A stretch of 64,000 nucleotides of DNA from Patiria miniata (lineage: Eukaryota; Echinodermata; Asteroidea; Valvatida; Asterinidae), in NCBI RefSeq assembly GCF_015706575.1, contig NW_024037049.1, forward strand, positions 7,964,852 through 8,028,851, given 5' to 3'. Both the position numbers and the translations under genes were made by a program. Shown here one piece after another: positions 34,348-46,186 of this stretch (positions within the stretch are counted from its first letter, which is position 1; each line of letters starts with the position of its first letter). The notes under the pieces were generated by a model. It had not been told where the DNA came from and did not search any database. It saw nothing but the letters and a program-made list of their open reading frames with translations.

Positions 34348-35079
34348 GCCATTCTTTAATGGTGCTCTGTCCATGAAAGTTCCATTGCCTGGTTCCCATT
34401 CATCAGCTGCAAATGTAAAATGAAGTCGAAGGACGATATTTGCACCGCGAAATCGTAAAAACTTTTACGGGATCAAAATAAGCACAGCACGTTAACAAAA
34501 ATAAAACGGCACACCGTGTAAAGTGTATGGCGCCCCCAATCGCCAATCAGTAGACTTGCCTAAGTGAGTTGTGTTCTCCTTTCGGGGGAAGGGCAGGGTC
34601 TTAGAAATCATCCTGCAGATTAATAGTCTTTAATCAACTTGAACTTAAAGGGAAAATATCAGACCTTATTCAGGGGGTGTTTTGGTCAAACATTAACCAT
34701 GAATAAAAAAGTTGAGATCATTATAAAAACCACTTCCCGCATACCGCGATAATAGGGAGTCCACTTCCGTTCGCACACTCCGAGCATGTCTATTTTCACA
34801 GGCATCGAACACGGAATAAACCACACCACCGTCGGAATTTTTTATATCAATTTGAAAAGGAAGAGTTATACTACACAAAAGACAGGACAATTCGGGAAGG
34901 TTAGTGGGGAATCTCTATTCCGAACGAGAAACGTGATAAGTACCGCGATAATATGGCAACCCATCCTACTAACTAGTGCAAACAATCGCATTCGGTTGTA
35001 CTTGTCTGTACAACAGTAGTGACAGTACATTATACTAAATTATAGGCCTAGTTGAGGTAAAATTTGTTTGGGTTAGCGT

Positions 35080-36105
35080 AGCTTGAGTAACTCCAGCTGA
35101 CATGTTCCATATTCATTCATGTGAATGAAAATGGAACATGTCAGCTGGAGTTACTCAAGCTAGGGTTAGCGCTAGACCTAGCTCTACTGAGTGGAGCCTT
35201 GAACTACGGTACCCTCCGTACAAATGCTCCACTGATTTGGCATACTTTGGTGACAGCTTCACAGTAGCATATGATAGTGTACATACCCACGCGAGGACAA
35301 AAAGACCCCCCAAAAACGGTAAAGAGAATACAAATGAGAGAGGCAGTTACCCTGGATTTATCTACACATTCATGACATTCCATCAGACCCCTTTTAATTA
35401 TATTGTTCCCAAACAGCGAAAATTTTGAAGAAAATAAACCAGCAAAATAGTCAGAAAAAACTCACAGCTCAATGCATGTGTTTGCTGTGAAGCTCAGACC
35501 TTGCACCGACTTGCTGAATGAGGGCGTCTGACGTGACATCACCGTCGTTGTACGATCGAAGAAAAAAAAGTTGCGCTTAATCAACGACTGTTTCATGTAG
35601 TCATATGTGTCCCGCGCCAAAAGCCCACACTGTCAGATGGCGCGGGGCACATATGATTACATGAAACAGTCTTTGAGTAAGCGCAACTTGTTTTCTTCAA
35701 TGGTGACTTCACACACGCGCGCGATGAATTATGCATCAGTCCAGACTATTTTTTATTTTTTTTTTAAATTACCGGTTGTTTGGAACAATTTAAGGGGTCT
35801 AATGGAATGTCATGAATGTGTGGATCTACATGTATCCAGGGTTACTGTCTTTCTCATTTGTATTCTCTTAATCAGTTTTTTGGGGGTCTTTTGTCCTCGC
35901 GAGGGCATGTACACTATAATGCTACTGTGAAGCCGTCACCAAAGTATGCCAAATCGGTGGAGCGTTTGTACGGAGGGTACCGTAGTTCAACGCTCCACTC
36001 AGTAGAGCTACGCTAGACCTAGCTTGAGTAACTCCAGCTGACATGCTCCATATTCATTTTACATGTGAATGAATATGGAGCATGTCAGCTGGAGTTACTC
36101 AAGCT
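35080..36105. mobile_element. 1-kb palindromic element with hairpin tips
   Basis: Two arms of roughly 450 bp are inverted copies about a centre near 35630 (for example GAACTACGGTACCCTCCGTA at the left and its complement at the right). Each tip carries its own hairpin built on AGCTTGAGTAACTCCAGCTG (35080-35161 and 36018-36105). No protein is encoded. The tip word is related to the CTAGCTTGAGAAACTCCAG ends at 50782, 50873 and 51365, so these may be one superfamily. Flanking duplication not identified. Confidence 0.65.
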
Positions 36106-36108
36106 ATG

Positions 36109-36156
36109 CTAGACCCGTGAACGTGGCGTTGTATATAGCCACGTTCACGGGTCTAG
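36109..36156. repeat. Hairpin with 19-bp perfect arms
   Basis: CTAGACCCGTGAACGTGGC and its exact complement flank a 10-base loop, directly after the palindromic element. A half copy is near 22326-22344, where it forms the target of a MITE. Confidence 0.7.
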
Positions 36157-36202
36157 GTCATGTAGGTTAGCGCATGGAGGAAGGAATTTAGCGTGCCTAA
36201 AT

Positions 36203-36869
36203 GAATGATGTGCAAACCCGACCTGACCCTAAACCGACCTCGGGTCGAGTTGGGTCGGTTTGTCCATCTTTTCAGTCGGGTTGGGTCGGTTTCGGTTTTG
36301 CTTTTACATTTTCAGGTCGGGTCGGGCCGGGTCGGTTCAGCCATCTTTAAAAAAAAAACGAGATAAACTGAAATAAACCGAAATAAAACTAAACGGTTGA
36401 AAAATTCAGGCTAGCAATATTATTGACACTACAGTCATTGTGACGGCAGCCCATTGTGTGGTGTGGCCACCGAGCGCACTATCAAGTTCCCACGGTATTA
36501 ATTTCTCCAGTCGGATGGGACTGACAGTGAAATAGATAGATTGTAACAGTTTTCATGATACCACGTAGTGACCATGCGTTTGTTTAATAAGCGGAGTTAG
36601 CCCTACTCTTGTTAACCCACTGAGTATGAGAGAGAGACGATGGTTTTGCAAAAGAATTCATGCCACGTGGATAGCTCCATGGTAAGGGCAGGCACAAAAA
36701 AGTGATCACTTTGTCCAATTCGTTTTTTTCCTTTTTTTTTTTTTTCGGGTCGGGTCGGTTCGGGTCGGTTTTACCTTATTTTTTGTCGGGTCGGGTCGGG
36801 TTGGTTTATATCTCAAATAATGTTTCGGGTCGGTTTGGCCTGGTCGACCCGACCCGATGCACATCATTA
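36203..36869. mobile_element. hAT-type MITE with GGGTCGG subterminal repeats
   Basis: GCCTAAAT is duplicated exactly (36195-36202, 36870-36877). The ends are GAATGATGTGCA and TGCACATCATTA, inverted with one terminal mismatch; TAATG fits the hAT end pattern. Both subterminal regions carry many GGGTCGG/CCGACCC copies, as expected for hAT transposase binding. The interior shows no transposase. Confidence 0.7.
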
Positions 36870-37289
36870 GCCTAAATTAAAGTTTGTTGTGTACGAACGA
36901 CAACGGATTGTGCTCGGGGGATACTATATATTTTACGCAGTGTCAGCATTTTAGTCAATTAGACAACGTGCGCTTAAAAAATAATACGAATAGATTAGGG
37001 GAGCCTTAGCTCTCTCTTGAAATGACCAGTGTTAGATGTATTTTATCAACCAATGAAACAATGTGGAGGGGGAGATTGTGTGCACCCGCTTGGTATTGGG
37101 CAAATGATTCAGGTCCCATTTTCTTCCATTTAAAAAAAAATAAATTTGGCATTCTAGAAGTAGGTAAAAGAAGGAATGCTTTATCGTGAACGCAGGCAGT
37201 TATGGTTATTTAATTTGTTTATTTATTAATTTTTTTTATTCTTTTCCCACGTCCACACAATGTTTTCCCATTTCTGGAAAACAGGTTTA

Positions 37290-37940
37290 GAGGCATTTTG
37301 GGGTTAGGTTTATCCGTGGCAGAATGAAGAGAAACACTGAAGGGAATCATAGAAAAAAATTGGGTTGAAAGAGTTTTCACAGTTTGAGAAAATGATTTTT
37401 GTCACTGTTTTTTTCTTAACTACACGAAAGCAATGGAAAGTCCTCACAAGGTATGTAACGTAAACCTGTGTGGGGTGGGTGTGTGTGTGTGTCTGGACAA
37501 ATCTTTCAGCCCGAAAACTTAAGAAATACTTAACATATGAACTTCAAATTTGGTTTGTGGATTGTTCTTGGTAATCCTAAGAAGCCTATTGCATTTGGTG
37601 CTGAAAGGTCAAGGGTCAAGGTCACAGTGGCTAAAGCAATAGAAATCTTGTCGGCGCGATAACTTGAGAAACACTTTACATGTGAACTTCACATTTGGTT
37701 TGTGGATTGTTCTTGGTAATCTTAAGAAGCCTAATGCATTTGGGGCCGAAAGGTCAAGGGTCAAGGTCACATTTGCTAAAACAAAAGAATTTTTCAGCGC
37801 GATAACTTGAGAAATACTTAACATGTGAACTTCAAATTTGGATTGTGGATTGTTCTTGGTAATCCTAAGAAGGCTATTGCATATGGGGCTGAAAGGTCAA
37901 GGGTCAAGGTCACAGTGGCTAAAACAAAAGAAATCTTGTA
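37290..37940 (+). repeat. Repeat with three tandem units of about 148 bp
   Basis: A leader (AATGAAGAGAAACACTGAAG to GTATGTAACGTAAACC) is followed by a GT microsatellite and three units that share ACTTGAGAAAYACTTAACAT, GTGGATTGTTCTTGGTAATC and GGTCAAGGGTCAAGGTCACA. The same leader recurs at 60530-60690. The leader, core repeats and microsatellite layout resembles the pearl/HINE class of non-autonomous Helentrons known from molluscs; that match is from memory. Confidence 0.65.
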
Positions 37941-38072
37941 TTTATTCTGAGATAATAGGGATTATAGTTCATACATTGTATAAAACCTACAGAAAACACT
38001 AATGATGTCAATGAACGTTCCATGTGAGCCAATTACATACATGTAAAGTTGATGTTAAAGAGTGGTGTTATG

Positions 38073-38771
38073 TCATGGAACAGTCACGGTGGTGGGGTGT
38101 TTGTGTTTGTAAACACACCTGACTTGTTTTTCTTCAGAGACAGCCTCTCTGAACAGTCCATTGATCATGTCTGCCAGGTTTGTATCCTTTTGCTTTGCCA
38201 CATTGTTCCTTACTAGTGAACTTGTTGGCCATGTCCTTGAACATACTTGCAGGCTTGTCATTCTTCCTTGCTTTTTTCGGCTTCTCAGACGTGTTTGCAT
38301 GTGAAGCTGCCTTGCTTGTGCTTGGCTTGTCAGGGTCATGCCCTGGCATGTTCAGCTTACGGAGCAGAACCAGTTCCTTGTGATTCTTCAACCACATGCT
38401 CCCCACCTTCGTCTTCATACTCATAACTGTTCTCCAGACTGGTCACTCTCTCTGCAAGGGTCCCTATGTTGTCTTTAATCTCAATGAGCATGTTCAAAAT
38501 GGCTGCCAACTGTGCGCTATTGCCTTTGTTACTGCTGCATTCCGGCATATTTGAGCCGGGCGTGGCAGCTAGTGGCCTCACCACTACGAACAGCGTGTGT
38601 GTCTTGCAATCTTTTTGATTCAGTTGAATTACCAGAACTTTCTCTTCGTCTTTTCTCTGGAGGTTTGTTCTTCCCTACAAAGGTTTTCAGTGAAGGCGAT
38701 GTTGAAGCCATTTCGGATAGGCATAAATCACACCACCTGTGATTTTTCACCAACTGGTCATTCTGTGTCAA
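38073..38771 (-). pseudogene. Decayed gag-like ORF1 of a retrotransposon (DIRS/Ngaro-like)
   Basis: Three minus-strand frames take turns in carrying a coherent protein, so at least three frameshifts have occurred. The parts are a Ser/Lys-rich N-terminus beginning MASTSPSLKTFVGKNKPP, a short coiled segment (LNMLIEIKDNIGTLAERVTS), a Lys-rich linker (KPKKARKNDKPAS), and a C-terminal motif LADMINGLFREAVSEEK. The last resembles, as I recall it, the conserved start of the ORF1 proteins of DIRS-type tyrosine-recombinase retrotransposons. No recombinase or reverse transcriptase follows. Coding relic is fairly sure; the family is tentative. Confidence 0.45.
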
Positions 38772-38799
38772 TTCAACACGATTTGGACCTGACCCTCAC

Positions 38800-39799
38800 A
38801 GATTAAAACGATATTTGGTGTGATGATTGGCCTATATGAGAATCCCCCAGGACTTTTTATTTTGGTAAATTGGCTCGTTAGTTTTTGAGATACGGGTCAA
38901 CAAACATTTGACTAATTAGCATGACCTCCGGACTTTAAGTAGTTGTATTTCAAAAACTATAGCACTTACGAAGCCAAGTTGTACATCATATTAAAGCTCT
39001 TTGGATGGCCTCCGTTTCATAAAATATAACCAAAATCATAGCATGAAGTGCAAAGAAAATGCATAACGAAATGACCTTTGACCTTAAATTACGAAATCAA
39101 TATGCTTCACATTTCGTAAAATTTTTTTTTGTATTTCAAATGTAAGTTTATGATGTCAGCAACAATCTAAAAAAATTGGGATGGGCGCTCTTAAAGTTTT
39201 TAAGTTATGATTTTTTAAAGATAGCGGTAGCATGTCCAGGAAAAAAACTAATTAGCATATCTACACACGTACTGGTACTTCTACATACAGCAAGTGCACA
39301 TTGACCTGTAAATACTTGTCCTTGACAGCCCTAATGTTATGTTTCAAATGTTTATATACAGCATCTTGCTAGCTCTAGAAAGTGGTGTAAGTGGTGGGGG
39401 CATGTGTCCCCCAGTGAATGTCCATATCCCCCCCGGACCCACCCCACCCCCCACCCCTCACCCCCCATCAGTGTGAACAGTTTGAGCTGGGTGTCACTAT
39501 GTTGGTTGTTCATTGAATGTGATTAGAACTTGCCCATCTTACCGGTATTTTAAAAGCCAAAAAACTTCTGGTCTGGGAGCGGGGCACCAGGGTTGCCTTA
39601 CATTTTTCAAGGGATATCGCACTTCAAAAATATATATAGGGCAATTGATATACATGTATGGGCCAAATAATAATAATAATATTCTAATATTGCGCCAAAT
39701 CCTTCAAAATGACGATATATGAAATATGAAATGCTTTACAAATTACATATTTTTACACTAATATTATTAATAATAAAATAATATAAATACAAGCACATG
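38800..39799. other. No recognised gene
   Basis: AT-rich sequence with a C-tract at 39427-39465 and a short AATAAT run. The phrase style (GATATGGG, TGACCTT) resembles diverged Helitron-like repeat, but I could not align it to a specific copy. Confidence 0.4.
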
Positions 39800-41559
39800 T
39801 GGGTTACTCCATGAAGTTGGAATAATAGCTGATAATGCCGAAATTACTCTCTTTGTTATCAATTTGTAAAAAATTTAATCTTTCAAATCCTTCAAAGTAA
39901 CATTTTCCTCAAAGGATATGATGTTACTTTTAAAAATAAAATCAAACTAGGACTGTATCTGCCCCCAAATAATTTTTATTGGGCAAAATGTGTGCAAAAA
40001 CCACTAAAAATGTCAGTAAAAGTGTGACATTTAAATTAACAGAAACATGTGTTTTTATTGTTGTTGTTTTGTTGCAAAAATGCCCACTGATCAATCCTTT
40101 TAAGTAATTTACTATTAGATTACAGTCATATTCACCCATATCTATGCATAAAATTGTACAAAAGCTGCTCGTGTTGATATTACATGCATGTGAAAATTCT
40201 GTTACCTATGCTACATTTGGTGTCCGCACTTTTTGTGTCCTGTAGCATAGGTACTAAGGCATGCTATCTCCATACAGTACACTGTATCTGAAAGATTTTG
40301 ATTTTATTATGTTCAACTCACTCCAAGTTGAGTTTTTAAAAAGTTGAATTCTCCAAACTTGCTGCTGTTTATAAGATGCAAGAAGAAAAAGTATCATTTT
40401 TTGAAATGGTGTCCATGTAGCATCGGTATTTTCAAACTAAAGAAACCCCTCAAGCTGAAATACCTCCACACATACTGACACATCTTAACCTTTGGTAAAT
40501 AGTAATTGGATGGATATTCAAAATAAAACATGCTTTGCAAAATTGTTCTTCAGCAATGAAGATTTATGTTCCAAAATGTAGCGTGGTGTCCAGATGTAGC
40601 ATAGGTAGAAAATGTAGCATAGGTAAGAGAGTATTCCTTTAGTTGTGAAGCTATGATTGTAGACAAATTATTTTTTTAATGTTAGAACCAAGAGAGTGGT
40701 TAATTACAATAAATTAATAACAATCAGATACAGATGAACTCTATTTTACATAAGGGTTTGCTCCTCTAAAGTGAAAATTGATAAATAGGACACGGTGTCC
40801 ATGTAGCATAGGTATTGTTCCACACTCTATAATTCATACATACATCCAAATTATGTATCCAAAATTCAGCTTCTGTATTCGGTTTGCATGTCCACTGCCA
40901 TAAAACATGATTTAGCCATTTTTTGCTTAATTTTCAGTTAATTACTGGATAAATTGTGCTGTTTTCTACCTATGCTACAGGACAAGGTGTCCATGTAGCA
41001 TAGCTAAAATTGACACATTGTCAGCCATATTTCTCAGCACGACGAGCAAAGGCATACATTTTGAACATCATTTTAGAAAGGTGGTTCACTGACTGTGTCA
41101 TTTAAGTCAAACTTTTACTCATAAATGCTATTTTAGATCTCTTCTAGCTGATTTGGTTACTTTTTCCAAACAAGCACAATTTTGTCAAAATTACACAAAA
41201 AGCCTCAATTTACAATGGGTTGTATCAACTTTTTTTGAGCATCTGCTGAACCATTTGTTTTTTCCTTTAATTATACCCTAAAAGTTAATCTTAAACAACA
41301 AGAAATCTGACAAATAACCTAACCCATTAAAAAATGTTCAGAGCAATTGTTTAGATTTGGTGTCCATGTAGCATAGGTATTTTGAATTTCCCATCATGAA
41401 TGTAAAGATCAACCACAAATTCAGTTTTATGTTTTGGGGAAAAAGCATACTATTTCCTAAAAATATAGTAGTTGAGCTATCAAAAACAATATTCAGATCA
41501 ACATTTGGGAACTTTGACCCAATGTCACACTTTTTGCCCGAACTTCATGGAGTTACCCA
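39800..41559. mobile_element. TIR element with recurring GTGTCCATGTAGCATAGG word
   Basis: TGGGTTACTCCATGAAGTT at the left is mirrored by AACTTCATGGAGTTACCCA at the right with one mismatch. The interior repeats a 20-base word of the type GTGTCCATGTAGCATAGGTA at about 40418, 40588, 40797, 40988 and 41362, with further TAGCATAGGTA half-words at 40246 and 40617 and inverted copies at 40203 and 40969. Spacing is irregular (about 170-370 bp). No transposase is apparent, and the flanks show no clear duplication. Confidence 0.6.
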
Positions 41560-41979
41560 TTTGCATTAAAACCATAGAACAAAACTAATCAAACAAAAGA
41601 TGTTAAGGAAAAATGGCATATGAAGGACCTATAGAATGTAATGAATGATAAAAAGACAACAATTTAAGAAGGTGACAAGTACAACTAGAGGTACATTGTG
41701 CTCCGAGAGCAAGAACCTTAGTCGTCGATACCTGACGAAGGTCTATGAAAAAAAGGCAGTAAAATTGTGCAAATTTTATGAAAATCCGCATTCAACATCA
41801 AATCACAGCAATAGTGTTGTTTATTGGCCTCCGTACTCTTTATCCACGGCGGAGTATCGGGCAGAATACGCGGCTAGCTTTACGCAGGTGGCACTTTTTT
41901 CGTACGTTTCAAAAATGATAAACTTGGAATAACTCGACAACCAAATAAGTCAGGAATATGAAATTTTAGAATTAGAGAT

Positions 41980-42370
41980 AGAAAAATACACTGAACAGGA
42001 CTGCAAAGATTTAAAGTGTAAAACAACATTTTTAACTTTTTCATAAAATGACCCTTACTGACCGTTAGGTGACCACTGGCTAAATTCTGTGTACACCCTA
42101 TATGAGGCATGGTCCAAAGATGTAACTGACCAAGTTTCACATTAATTCGGTCAAAACTGTGGGAGAGGAAGCATTTTTGTAGATTTTCATTAAATGACCA
42201 CTAGTGACCATCAGATGACCATTGGCCAGATTTTATGAACGTGGTTAGGAAGGGCACGTGTCCAGGTTTCATTTGACCAAGTTTGTTTGAAATCAGCTGA
42301 TTAGTTTATGAGTTATTGCCATTTTACAAATTTGATAAATTTTATCATGTGACCGCATTTGGTCACCTGA
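41980..42370 (+). repeat. Degenerate tandem repeat, unit about 145 bp
   Basis: AAATGACCNNTNNTGACCNT, ATTTTATGAAC-like and CCANGTTTCA phrases recur with a period near 145 bp for about two and a half units, ending where the Helitron-like module starts. Probably core repeats of another non-autonomous element. Confidence 0.5.
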
Positions 42371-42375
42371 TAACT

Positions 42376-43520
42376 GGAAAGAAGTTTCCCATAGACTTTG
42401 TACACAGAAATTTAGAAATAATTGTCGATTTTCAAAGGGCATTTTTGACTCTTTGCCAGTAATTCATTTGCACCAATCTTTGTCCAAGCAAAGACCCTAA
42501 TTCAAACAACAGTGTGTAATGATGACGTCATGATGATGTCAGCTGTGTTTATTTATAGGGAATTAAATTGTGACACTTTTAATATTTAAAAATGCTTAAG
42601 AAATCAACCGTACGCGTCCACAGCATTCTGTTGGCAAGTGGTAGAGTAGGTTCAGGTCTTTATTTAATTCAGTGTGCATGAAATCAGGTGACCCTTACTT
42701 CCGGTCGAAAAAGGCCAAAACCGGAAGTGGCTCATTATTTAAAAGCGCCCTCTAGCAACAGGCTGAAAATTTTCAAAAATGTATTTTGAATAGATGTCCG
42801 TGGCGAAGTTTGTCGGAATCGCCTAAATATTGGTGTATATGATGACCTTGACTCACTTAAGATGTGTGCGAAGTTTTAGGTGTATGACGTCATCAGACCG
42901 GAAGTTCCGTTAAAAAGACCTTTCCTTTTTCAACAGATATAATCTTGAGTTGCCCATTAAATGATAGCGTAAACATTTGCCTCAATAGTGCCAAGTTCCT
43001 AGCTCGTCAAAATGTTCACACAGTTGACGCGGCGTCTGCAAAAAAAATACCCTTGCGCAAGTTGCGGCAGAGAGCTTTAAAACATGCACAAGACTTCCAC
43101 ATGTATAGCACGTACACGTGGCTTTGAAACGTCGTACAATCTACATTACGTCCCTTTATTCCCGCCAAAAGAGGGCAGTACATAACTTTAACGGTTGTAC
43201 GAGCGCACAGGCTAGGCTGTGCAAGGCAGCGTAAAACAAGCGGCACAGCATAACACTTTTACGGGATCAAAAGTATAGCGCGTTACAAAACAAAATAACG
43301 GCACACCATATTAAGTGAATGGCCCACCATTTGCCAATCAGTAACTTTAACGATTGTACGGGCGCACAGGCTAAGCTATGCAAGGCATCGTTAGCCTGAT
43401 AATACGGGATCAAAATAAGGACAGCGCGTCACCCAAAAAATATAGCGGCACACCGTAAAAAGTGAATGGCGCCCCCATTCGACAATCAGTAGACTTGTCT
43501 CAGTGATTTTTGTTCTGCTT
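42376..43520 (+). mobile_element. Helitron-like element body, plus orientation
   Basis: The reverse complement of modules at 5690-6410, 8810-9000 and 9100-9480, in a consistent order: CCCATAGACTTTGTACACAG, TGACGTCA sites, CACTTCCGG hairpin, CGCCCTCTAGC, then GGCACACCNNANNAAGTGAATGG twice. No CTAG terminus is visible at its right edge. It marks the switch from minus-oriented copies in the left third to plus-oriented copies here. Confidence 0.55.
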
Positions 43521-44661
43521 TAGGGGAAGGGCAAACAGACAGATGTCGTTCTTTTCTTAGTATACATGTAGATACCAAATCAGAAGCCATGATGATGTCA
43601 TAATGGGTCCCAGTGCATCATCTTAAAGGTGTACAGTCTGGAAGTCCTAAATCTATATGTATAATAAAAACAACAACAGCACATACAATAATAATGCATT
43701 CAAAACAGAAAAACATCACCTCAATTAAAAAATACATAATGCAGAAAAACAAATTTCAAAGCTGTTGCATAAAAAGTTTTTGTTAAACGAAATGACTGCA
43801 CTAACTTATGTTATTGAAACTTCACACAATCATATTAGGCCTATTTATTCAAATGAGTAGGCCTACGTGCTCAGATGATTAGTTTTATTACACTCCAACC
43901 CGCTGCCCCCCCCCCCAAAGAAACAATCAGTTCAAAAAAATAGAAGACAAATTTCACTTATTTTTTATAAAGTATTTTATTGAAGAACAGGCTTGGTTGA
44001 CGACTTGTTGGTTGCTGTCGCAAGGCAGACCCTAGCGCCGCCCTACTTAGACTGACATACAATGGACAACTCGAACACGTAAACCAAACGACCACAACTC
44101 AGATTTTACCATAGAGAAAGCAAACATAATTTAATAACAAATAATCAAAAATAAAAATTTACAACAAATCAAGAATTTAATACAATAAATTAATTAACAA
44201 GCTGGCTCTGTAGAATGAATGCCGAGTCAATGACTGCATGAACTGGCCCCTCAGTTGGTTGAACCCTGGGTTGAATTGAAGAGCAATCCCCATTGAAAGA
44301 CGACCCCAAATCTGATTTTGAATCTTGAACTCCACACCCCGTAAAACTTGATACAGGAACCCCCTGAAAATATGAATTAACATTCGATTGTTTTAACAAA
44401 CACTCGACCCTAATATGTGTCAATTCAGTTCCTGACACAAACATCAAAACCCTCAGCTTACACAATTGTTTTCCTGAGAGAAACTTATAAAAATTTATAC
44501 TTGATTATCATTTTGTCTCATTTGGTTTGATCATGGAAAACACAATTGATAGGTTTTACACAAAAACGATAAAAATGCAGTTTTATCTTGATAATTAAAA
44601 TTACTCACAGAGCTTTAGGTTTTCCTACTATGTTCCCTATGGTCTGGCATTCCCGAGAGAA
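43521..44661. other. No recognised gene; diverged repeat
   Basis: 43760-43890 is a diverged direct copy of 47450-47575 (shared TTGAAACTTCACACAATCAT and GTGCTCAGATGATTAGT). A frame on the minus strand at 44177-44465 is open but unrecognised. Otherwise AT-rich with a short C-tract near 43908. Confidence 0.45.
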
Positions 44662-45200
44662 TCATGCTGCGAGCCCGTGGATCGGCGAGCCTTGTACGTC
44701 CGTTTTCTGCGAACCACTCCCCGCAAAGGGTACCCAAAATCGCCCGGCGCTTCTAACTTGATGAACTTGGCGAGAGCTGTGACCCCTGGCCACCAAGTTG
44801 TTCCTCAGTATCTGTGTATGGCGGGAGAAATCGGAATCATTAGAACAAATTCTTCTGAGTTTGAGTGCCTGGCTAAACGCTATGCCAGTTTTGCAGTGCC
44901 TGGGGTGACAGCTGGAGGAGTGGAGGTACTGGTGGGTGTCTGTGAGTTTGGAATACAGGTCAGTGGTTAGTGAGTTGCCTTGCTTGCGGACGGTGACATC
45001 CAGAAAGTGGGTTTGGTGAGCCGAGAACTCCGATGTGAATTTGATGGTTCTGTGGAAGGAATTGATGTGGTTAGTGAAGGTCAAGAGACTGTCCTCATCA
45101 CTGGTCCAGATGAAAAAAACATCAATATATCTCCACCAGATCCAAGGGCGACATGGGGCCGAGGCAAGAATGCGTTCTTCGAGGTCACCCACAATCAAAC
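44662..45200 (-). pseudogene. Penelope-like reverse transcriptase fragment with defective catalytic motif
   Basis: Reverse transcriptases of Penelope-like elements copy their RNA at chromosomal breaks or ends. Counting from the frame's first methionine at 45273, this fragment covers the end of the palm and the following region: LEERILASAP (31-40), the C box (49-52), FLDVTV (90-95), CHPRHCK (122-128) and SQALKLRRIC (134-143), all typical of the family. The active-site box should read YIDD but is Y-I-D-V at about 45118-45129, which looks like loss of one GAT codon from a GATGAT pair. The fingers region is missing upstream, homology fades after residue 165, and no GIY-YIG nuclease follows. A dead 5'-truncated copy. 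Confidence 0.85.
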
Positions 45201-45399
45201 TAAAACTGAATGTGTTCGTACAAACATAAAGATGAACAGTTGTACACTGCCAGTTGTATTTTACACGTAGCATGTACTTGTATCATCATAAATACAAATT
45301 GAACATGATTATGTTCCACAACACTGATACATTCAACTTCAGACAGCCCCCCCCCCCAAAAAAAATATATATAGCGTAATATGTTTACCTTCACAATGA

Positions 45400-46186
45400 A
45401 AAACAATTTCAATTACTTGCTGCTTATTTTCAAAATTGTCCAAATCAATCACAAAAAAATGTAGTAATTTCGAGATCTTCTCCCTGATTCTTGTGACCGC
45501 AAATGAGCTATAGTAATTACCTTTAGTCCAAATTCACAAACACTATCGATAAGATTTCTGTTCGTTGTGACACCAACTTCTATATGGAAGTCAATATCGT
45601 GTCACCGTAACATAATTCATTGTAATTAAACACAAAGAAAAGTCATGATGACGCCATCATCAAATTCTACATGGATTTGTGGCATTTTAAAGGTCATTGC
45701 CACAAAGAAAATCAACACGCTAAATTCAAAATTCTTGCTGTAAAGGGTTTGTCGGGTCAGACATTTGCACAAATGGGAATTTAATTTTTAAAACACACAT
45801 TTTTAGGAAAGGTCCCATCTTCATGAAACATGGTGAAGGTAGATAATATTATTAATATGCATCTCCCAATCAAATGGCGTCACAATCACGTCATCAGTTC
45901 ATGCTTTATTATTTGTTTCGTTTTTTTATATTTCATTCAACTCACACAATTTGACATTGTCTTTGTTCAGATCAACTTCACACGGCACTAAATCACTTTT
46001 AATATTGGGCACTGACTACACTCGTATCATCACGTCATCATGGGCCGCAAGCTTTATGAACTTTGAAAAAAAAAAAAAAAAATTAAAATGACTGCATATA
46101 TATTGGCAAAAAAAAGCATAAAGTCATACAAAAATAATTCGCGGAAAAGCCCTGTGTTCTGTTTTCAAACAGACATAGATTTCTAG
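45400..46186 (+). mobile_element. Helitron-like 3' end, plus orientation
   Basis: Terminates with GCGGAAAAGCCCTGTGTTCT, hairpin TGTTCTGTTTTCAAACAGACA, then CTAG at 46183-46186 followed by T. The upstream part (45600-46080) is a diverged version of the family body with few intact TGACGTCA sites. The left boundary is uncertain. Confidence 0.55.

Larger units (their letters stand above)
33490..34762. mobile_element. TIR element with CTCCCTATTATCGCGG ends
   Basis: GGACTCCCTATTATCGCGG at 33490 is exactly mirrored by CCGCGATAATAGGGAGTCC ending at 34762. No convincing target duplication was found. The same end occurs in isolation near 22278-22302. It contains the smaller element at 33775-34347 and a run resembling the 3' part of the 42950-43520 repeat (34500-34600), so it is composite. 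Confidence 0.55.

Noticed and set aside
44177..44465. Minus-strand open frames that could be a terminal exon.
   Set aside because: An acceptor-like TTTTCAG is present but no conserved protein could be recognised and nothing supports transcription.
44677..45270. Plus-strand frames overlapping the Penelope-like RT.
   Set aside because: They are antisense shadows of the recognised RT reading frame.
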